Source: Morella rubra
Taxonomy: Eukaryota; Streptophyta; Magnoliopsida; Fagales; Myricaceae
Direction: 5' to 3'
DNA: 64,000 nucleotides
Assembly (NCBI GenBank): GCA_003952965.2
Contig: RXIC02000094.1
Location: 129,463 to 193,462 of the forward strand
Part shown: positions 57,401 through 64,000 of the stretch, one piece after another
Layout of the letters: each line of letters opens with the position of its first letter
How positions within the stretch are numbered: position 1 is the stretch's first letter
The notes under the pieces: model-generated
The model's input: only the letters and a program-made list of their open reading frames with translations
Told to the model about the DNA's origin: nothing
Database searches by the model: none
Program-made: the position numbers and the translations under genes

Positions 57401-57525
57401 ATTGGGGCTCGGTTTGGCTCTATATGAATTTGGTAGAGGTGACACTGAAACCCGAAGAGTACTGACGTTCACCGTATGGGTGGATAATGCATAAAAAATA
57501 GCAGTAGGATGTGGTGCATGTCACA

Positions 57526-57553
57526 TGTGTGTGTGTGTGGGGGGGGGGGGGGG
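57526..57553. repeat. (GT)n followed by G15
   Basis: GT repeat running into a pure G tract in the intron behind the 57154-57312 block. Such tracts are error-prone for sequencing. Confidence 0.85.
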
Positions 57554-60500
57554 TTGGGTGTGTGCGCATGCTTGAGTGAGTGAGAGAGGGCTCTAAGGTA
57601 GAGTGTACAGTACCTTTAATATATAGGTATTCAATCGATAAGAAAAAGAAGTCGTATTTGTGGCTCATGTCTACTTCTATGTGTGTGGGTGTGAGAGAGA
57701 GAATGGGGTGGACCAAGTGGATGTTGCTGAATTGTGGTGACCAAATGAATTTCTTGAAATTCTCTTCTTTTCATTGAAGACCCGTAGGTTGTCCTCTTGG
57801 TAAAAGAATGGCAAGATCCTGCTTGTTTGTAAATGAAACCCACCATTGAAAAACAATGCGGTCACTATGTTATTGAGAAACAACAATACTTATGTGTCTA
57901 TGTCTCTGTGTTATATTTTTGGTATGTGTTAATTCATAAATTTTGCTACTGATGAAAGCTGATTTATTCAAATTTCTCTTTAGCTATATTAGCAGCTTAT
58001 TTGTGTTCTTATCTCAAGTCTAGAATATTTTCAGGGCCTCAGTTTCTCTCCAGAGATGCAGAAGAAGGCCACTAAGACTTTTTCTGGAGGATGGCGAATG
58101 CGTATAGCTCTTGCTCGTGCATTGTTTATAGAACCTGATTTGTTGCTACTTGATGAACCCACAGTGCGTTCTATTTTTATGTGCCCCCTTCAAGATTTTT
58201 CATTTTCTCCTGTAGGATTAGGACATCCTTCTTAATGACATTCAACTGTTCTTTCAGAACCATCTTGATCTTCACGCAGTCCTATGGCCTACCTGGAAAT
58301 GGCCTTCATAGTTGTTTCCTGGTGAAATGGCCAAAAACACTTCATAGTTGTAGTATAGTAAACCAGCACACCTTCCTCTACTCATGAATAAATGACTATT
58401 AATCTCTAAATCTTCTGTTCCTTGTGTTACAACAGTGTTTTAGATGTCCTTTTTCAACTTTACTATATTCTCAGGTAGTCACAGATATTATCATTTGCAT
58501 GGGCAAAAACTGATGCTTACAAGGGGGACTATGATACATTTGAGAGGACAAGAGAGGAGAAAGTTAAGAACCAGCTGAAAGCAGTTGAGGCACATGAACG
58601 TTCCAGAGCTCATATGCAGGTCTCTTAACGTTATAAGACTCTATGCATGTTTTGTGTTTTCATGGGCTTGTTTCCGTTTAGCGTTTATCCGTGTAGCGTT
58701 TGGCATGTATTTATTGACTAGCATAAGTAATATGGTTATTTTGTGTTAGCCTTTCTATTTTTTGGTAAGAGTTAACCTTAAAATATCCCTGTGGCTCATC
58801 ACTTCATGTATGTGAGATAGCTTGCTACTTCTATTGTAGTTGCAATGTGTTTTTCGTATTTTGGAACAAACAGCTGTCTGTTATATTCTTTGTATATGTT
58901 ACTTATATCCTCTGCTTTGTTCTTCTAACAAGGATAGAACTATTAGTGGAAGAGACAGTTAGTTGTACATTAAAGGCCCAACATTATATTGCCATGTCAT
59001 GGTCAGTTGATCACCAACTGAACCTCCATACTGTGTTCCCTGTCATTTTCAGTCCTATTGTTAGAATTGCTTCATCAAGGTATCTTTATAGAATTTATTA
59101 TCTCTCGTTTCAAATTGTAATACTTTTGCTTGACATGCAAATGTTCGTCGTCGCCATTGCAGGCCTTTATTGACAAGTTCCGCTACAATGCAAAGAGGGC
59201 ATCTCTTGTCCAGTCAAGAATCAAGGTACTTATTATTGTGATTAATCTGCTGTCTTTCAATCAAGTCCTCCAAGCTAACAGCTGTGACTTCATTTGGTTG
59301 GCCTGGTGTTCTTTTTCAGATGATTTAAAAACAATTTCAAAAGTAATGTGACAAGTTTTCCCCTATTTCTTTAAACTACAGCTTGGTCTTTTGTGCCTTG
59401 TGTCTTACAAGAATTTATATACCTATGCTTTTCCAGTTCACTTTTCAGGCATGGATCGGCTGGGTCACGTGGATGAATTGTCAATGACCCTGAGTATGCA
59501 CCGCTCCCCTTTTATGGTTAAATTATAATCAAGGATGCAGAATTAGCATTTTGAATGATTTTGCTCAACATCTTCTTTTGGCTGTTTTTAAAACTTATTT
59601 GACATTTTTTGTTTGCAGCTATAAATTTGAGTTCCCAACTCCAGACGACAGACCAGGTCCCCCTATAATAAGTTTCAGGTCTGCTGATCACTTGAAGCAA
59701 AATATTGAATTTCTTTTTAAGTGATAACTCTCTGATTATTATGGCTTCCATTTCAATTATTAGTCGTAGTAAAAGTTATCTGAAATTTTTTGCTTCAATC
59801 TGAGTGAAGCAAGAACCTTTGCAATGACTAGTGAAAAATGTCGATTCACTTCTAAATATGAAGAATTTTAAAGAATTGAACTGTTAAGATTACCGCTTCG
59901 TTAGATGAAATCCTGTTAAATGAGGCTTCTTAAACGTAATTGCAGCGATGCGTCATTTGGTTATCCTGGGGGGCCTATATTGTTTCACAATCTGAATTTT
60001 GGGATCGATTTAGACAGCCGCGTTGCAAGTAAGTTAGCTAGTCTCCATCAATTCTTTTGTTTCTACCCTTACACCTTTTTCATAAGTACATTTTTGTGTT
60101 TAGTGTAATGGAATTATATTTTCTGTATTCCTGGGGCAAATGCAGTGCAATGGTTCTCTGGTAGTCATTAATTGGTCCTGTGTTGTCAAATTTTTTATGC
60201 AGTGGTCGGCCCAAATGGCATTGGCAAATCAACTATACTCAAACTGATTGCAGGGGAGCTACAACCAAGCTCTGGGACTGTTTTCCGTTCTGCTAAGGTA
60301 CCTCGCATTCTTTATTTTGTCTTTACACAACCAGTGCTAAATGGCAAACTAATATTTTATGAATCTTAAAATGTTATTTGAAAACTCCATTACTCATGTC
60401 GGAAACAAAAGGTTACAGATAAGATATAACTGCATTGACCACCGTGTATCTATAAAAAATTTGTTTTTATATTGTTACTTATTCTATATATACTATTCTC

Positions 60501-60849
60501 ATCTTTATTATGCTCTTTGTAAGAGCACATAATATACCTTATGTTCCTCTCCCTCTACAGGTTCGGATTGCTGTTTTTAGTCAGCACCATGTTGATGGGC
60601 TTGACTTGTTGATCAAACTTGACCCTGTCTTTTAAAACCCCCTTTTGTATATTGATGCGGCGTGCTACCCAGTGAGTTTTCCATCTTCTCTTTTTCTTTT
60701 CTTCTTCCTCCTGAAGTACCTAAAATCCCCTCTGGGTAAGGAAAGATTTAGATCCTGCTAAGTATTCACATCCTTGATCGTCCTTTTAACCATTATAATG
60801 TTTCCAGGATACAATAAATGCAACATAACAAAATTCATAAAATAAATAA

Positions 60850-61205
60850 AAAATCCTAACCATCAAAAAACATTCAATACCTAAATTTACCACAAACTAG
60901 TCCTTTTCCACACAACTCCAAATATTTCATTCCCTCCAATAAACTAATTCAAAAAAATCTAACAAATCTTCTTCTCCATACTTTTTCACCCTAAACTCCA
61001 ATATTTTTTTTATTAAAAAAAATTATATCAAATCGTCTCTTTCTACACCTTTTTTACAAACTCCAATAAAGATTTAAATATCTTTAAAACTTTTCTCCAA
61101 CTTTTAACAAAGAAACTTATAAAACTCCAATCTACATAAATATTCACAATTCTATTAAAAATTCTAAAAATCTTACAATTTTTTTATAAAACAAACATCC
61201 CATTA
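60850..61205. repeat. AT-rich interspersed repeat in an ABCF3 intron
   Basis: Related to 36340-36845 by ordered shared blocks ending AAAACAAACATCC. It lies in the intron 60672-61568, next to the exon that carries the premature stop. Confidence 0.6.
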
Positions 61206-62195
61206 GATTTCAAACTCGAGTACAGATATCTCCAATCTAATTAAGGAGAGACTATATTACATAGATTCTTTAATCTCTTTAGCATTTGTAACAAGATACT
61301 TGAATTTACAGAACCAAACTTATTATCCAAGGGTATTCATTCTTTTGTTAGTCTTAGGGTAATTGACCTTAGGTCCTTATTAAGCTTCATAAATTCACTC
61401 CCACCTGAAAGTTCAAAATTGAGTTTGGCAATGTCTTGAGTGGGTTTTGGATCAACCCCTTATATGCTGCAGAGATCTTATACAAAACATATTTTGATTG
61501 TTCCTACTGAGAATAGCCATGCTTGCAATTTAAAGATCAAGATTCTAGCTTGAAGTTTCTTCTTGCAGGGTGTGCCTGAACAGAAGCTTCGAGCCCACTT
61601 GGGCTCTTTTGGTGTAACTGGAAATCTTGCCCTTCAGCCTATGTACACTTTGTCAGGTATGCTTCCTTGCTATGCTATCTTTGTTTAAAAGCAAAGATAG
61701 ATACTTCGCTAGAGATTTGAGTTGATCATCTTTCTTAGCCAAGAAAAGAATTGGTCTTCTAAATCTAGGATTTAGCTGGGTCTCGGGTGTGATTACTGGT
61801 TGGTTGAGTTGCACTCTTGCAATATGAGGATATAAATTTAAATGCTGATTATGATTACAGTTACAGAGTCAATCTCAATTATATGCCAATGCATTCTAGC
61901 TCAAATGTTATTTTTGCCCTTAGAAAAATGAGGTGGTGGAAGCAATAGTGGTTCAAAACCATTGGGGGTCGTGCAGCTTGCCGATCACTAAAAGGACAAG
62001 AACCAGTTTCAATTATGACTATTCTCTTTGTATTGAGCTCTTTTGGATTTCTCTTGGCGATAGGTGCTCAAAAATCTAAACATTGTAATTGCTCTGAATG
62101 AATTATTAGGTGGTCAGAAAAGCAGAGTTGCATTCGCGAAGATAACTTTTAAGAAACCTCACATAATATTGCTTGATGAGCCATCCAATCATTTG

Positions 62196-64000
62196 GTAAG
62201 TCGCCTTTTTTTCACTTGATATGATTTTTTTGTGGGTGGGTTGGGGGGCTTTTTTTTAAGCTGTACTACTGTTTTCCTTGCAATCCTTTTTTTAGTGGAT
62301 TAATCGAAAATATTCATAGAGGAGTCGAGAAACAATTCACTCTGAGTAGCTTTAATGAATTGGATCATTTTGACTACACTCCAAAGGCAATAATTTGTAT
62401 CCCTGTCCTTACAGTGCATCCTTAGAACATCTAGACAATTTCAGTGGTGTCCTAATTTGCAGTCTGGATTGGCTCGTGATACAGTTTTTCCTGTTATGCC
62501 TTACAGTTAGGTTTGTTGCCACAACCTTGAGATATCATGTCATTGATTCTCAACGTAGACTCCATATCTTATTTCCCAGTTCGGCTTCCTTCTCTGTACT
62601 TGGAAACTTCATCGAGAAAATGGTCTAAGAGCCTCCCGATTGGTTTTTTATTTTTTATTTTTTGGAGCAACTATTATGCTCACAGGCTTTTAGTAGTGGT
62701 ATCCAAGATACTCCACTCCGAAGACACATTCCACTTTCCACAGTGGGTGTTTTGGATATCTGTTTGTCCTTTTTATGTGGTACAAAAATGTATAATTTGC
62801 TAGACATAATGATTTATTGTGATCGTACATGTTCAATAGCATGAAATCTTCTTTTTCCAAAGTTCTGCCGTTCGTTTAGATGAGTGGAATTTGTTGATAC
62901 ATTTTTAATGTACAGGTAATGGTGTTTATTCTATGAAATTAGGTTTCTCTTTCTAAAGCCTGTTCCTGCAACCATATACTGTAGGCCCTAGTCTTGCAGC
63001 GAAACCGCCAAGTTGTTGGGCTTGCTCTAGCGGGAGTTGCCTCCATGCTGCTAAATTATATTTTATGATGACTTGATCAACCCTTATTACAGTTTTTGTT
63101 GAACTTAAAAGCGAAACAAGACACATTTGGTTATAAGTTGGAACTATCATGTCATTTTCATATTACGGACCCACTAATTCAATTAACCAAGACATACCTG
63201 GCCTGTATGTCACATCCTTTAATTTGCTAAATTAACAAGGTGTGTTTGCAGTGTAACAATGTGTACCCACTCCGAAAAATTTATAACCACAATCCTATAT
63301 ATAAATCCTACATATATAATATCGTAACTTTCTTCTCCTCCCAATCACATACAATTACTTTTCACTATAATAAATAATTAAAAATCATCTCTCTTCACTT
63401 CTTTCCACCCACAACCCTCTAATATCTTAATAACATTTTTAACCTTTTCTTTATAAATAATATTCTTACAAAATCAAACACAACTCTCTTTACAGTTTCT
63501 TCAAAAACCTAAACAGCCATAACTCTTAGCCATATTTTTAATTTGACTTGATTATTGAAAAAAACCTTATTTCTCCCTTTTCCGACTAAAAGTGAAGGAT
63601 GCCTATGGTTTAGCACTAGGCGAAAAGACAACAGGAAAAATCAGGTTTATTAAAAAAAGCTGTTTATTCTCTTTTCTCTTTAAAGGTACTCTGTAGTGTA
63701 TTTTTTTTCCCTTTCTGATTTCCCCAACTTGTTTCCTGTACATTGATTTTTTGAGCTTGAGACTAGAACTGAGCATGTTTTTTCCGTGAAAAATGTAGGA
63801 TTGTGTTCCCTCATGCTTTTGTGTGAAGGGCAACTAATTCAGGCGTTCCTCTGCTCTCCTCCTCTTCTAATGTAGGCATTTTGCTCAATATGGTATAATT
63901 CCCCATCCACTATTATACAATGACTGCAGTGGGATTTTGCATACACCTAATTTATAATAACAGATGATATGATAGTAAATAACTCTGCATTTGCATACTC
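62196..64000. other. Downstream of the last ABCF3 block, no gene recognised
   Basis: The C-terminal ABCF3 exon expected after DEPSNHL was not found in this 1.8 kb; it may lie beyond the window or be lost. An AT-rich block at about 63260-63488 ending AAAATCAAACACAAC resembles the MITE-like repeats elsewhere. Confidence 0.5.

Larger units (their letters stand above)
54415..62195 (+). pseudogene. ABCF3: ABC transporter F family member 3 (GCN3-type), damaged
   Basis: Sixteen exon-like blocks: 54415-54618, 55006-55221, 55457-55643, 56861-57069, 57154-57312, 58035-58163, 58258-~58355, 58475-58619, 59163-59225, 59449-59493, 59619-59678, 59946-60028, 60203-60297, 60561-60671, 61569-61656 and 62110-62195. 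They encode a soluble twin-ATPase protein of the GCN20/ABCF3 type, thought to act with GCN1 on ribosomes. Seen: Walker A GLVGRNGTGKTTF, signature [14 protein letters not shown], Walker B LLLLDEPT, second Walker [10 protein letters not shown], second signature GGQKSRVAFAK. Lesions: the exon after DEPT is scrambled with stops, the next has two single-base losses, 59449-59493 has two more, and 60561-60671 gained 24 bp and a TAA at 60633. The last exon or exons are not found before 64000. The other blocks are intact with good splice sites, so decay is recent or partly sequencing error. Confidence 0.85.

Overview
This is nuclear DNA from a flowering plant. The genes have GT-AG introns, the intergenic DNA is AT-rich and full of plant-type transposon debris, and the products (a CMU/KLCR tetratricopeptide protein, a chloroplast-type beta-amylase 9, BiP with HDEL, a fused glutaminase/NAD synthetase, ABCF3, a PSY-type peptide, a SWEET fragment) are plant families. 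The gene models look eudicot- or magnoliid-like, but I cannot name the species.

Layout. 1-5.4 kb is gene-free: a broken SWEET exon, a tandem duplication of about 1.25 kb whose second copy carries a small retroposon, and a minisatellite. 5.4-9.25 kb (minus) is a kinesin-light-chain-related gene with one apparent frameshift in an A8 run. 11.8-14.7 kb (minus) holds a three-exon PSY-type peptide precursor and a second, weaker secreted-peptide candidate. 15.4-22.4 kb is a defective Ty1/copia element with a 5-bp target duplication and an internal second start (truncated LTR, second primer site, second gag). 22.8-25.7 kb holds LINE and MITE-like debris. 26.0-29.0 kb (minus) is a BAM9-type beta-amylase. 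31.1-35.2 kb (minus) is importin subunit beta-1 with a long 5'-UTR intron. 35.6-40.5 kb is gene-free, with two large foldback elements, one flanked by a perfect 9-bp duplication. 40.6-44.5 kb (plus) is a BiP gene with an unfolded-protein-response element. 45.65-52.86 kb (minus) is glutamine-dependent NAD+ synthetase, from which one conserved exon appears to be missing. 54.4-62.2 kb (plus) is an ABCF3/GCN3-type gene with many lesions; its last exon or exons are not found before the window ends.

The genes do not form a cluster or pathway; this is ordinary plant chromosome with unrelated housekeeping genes. Importin and BiP are divergent, BiP and NAD synthetase are convergent, NAD synthetase and ABCF3 are divergent. 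The points most worth a second look are the small PSY-type gene, the exon loss in NAD synthetase, the decay (or sequencing damage) of ABCF3, the head-duplicated copia element, and the nested 9-bp-duplication foldback element. All splice junctions are my own reading of GT/AG sites plus reading frame; no transcript or database was consulted.
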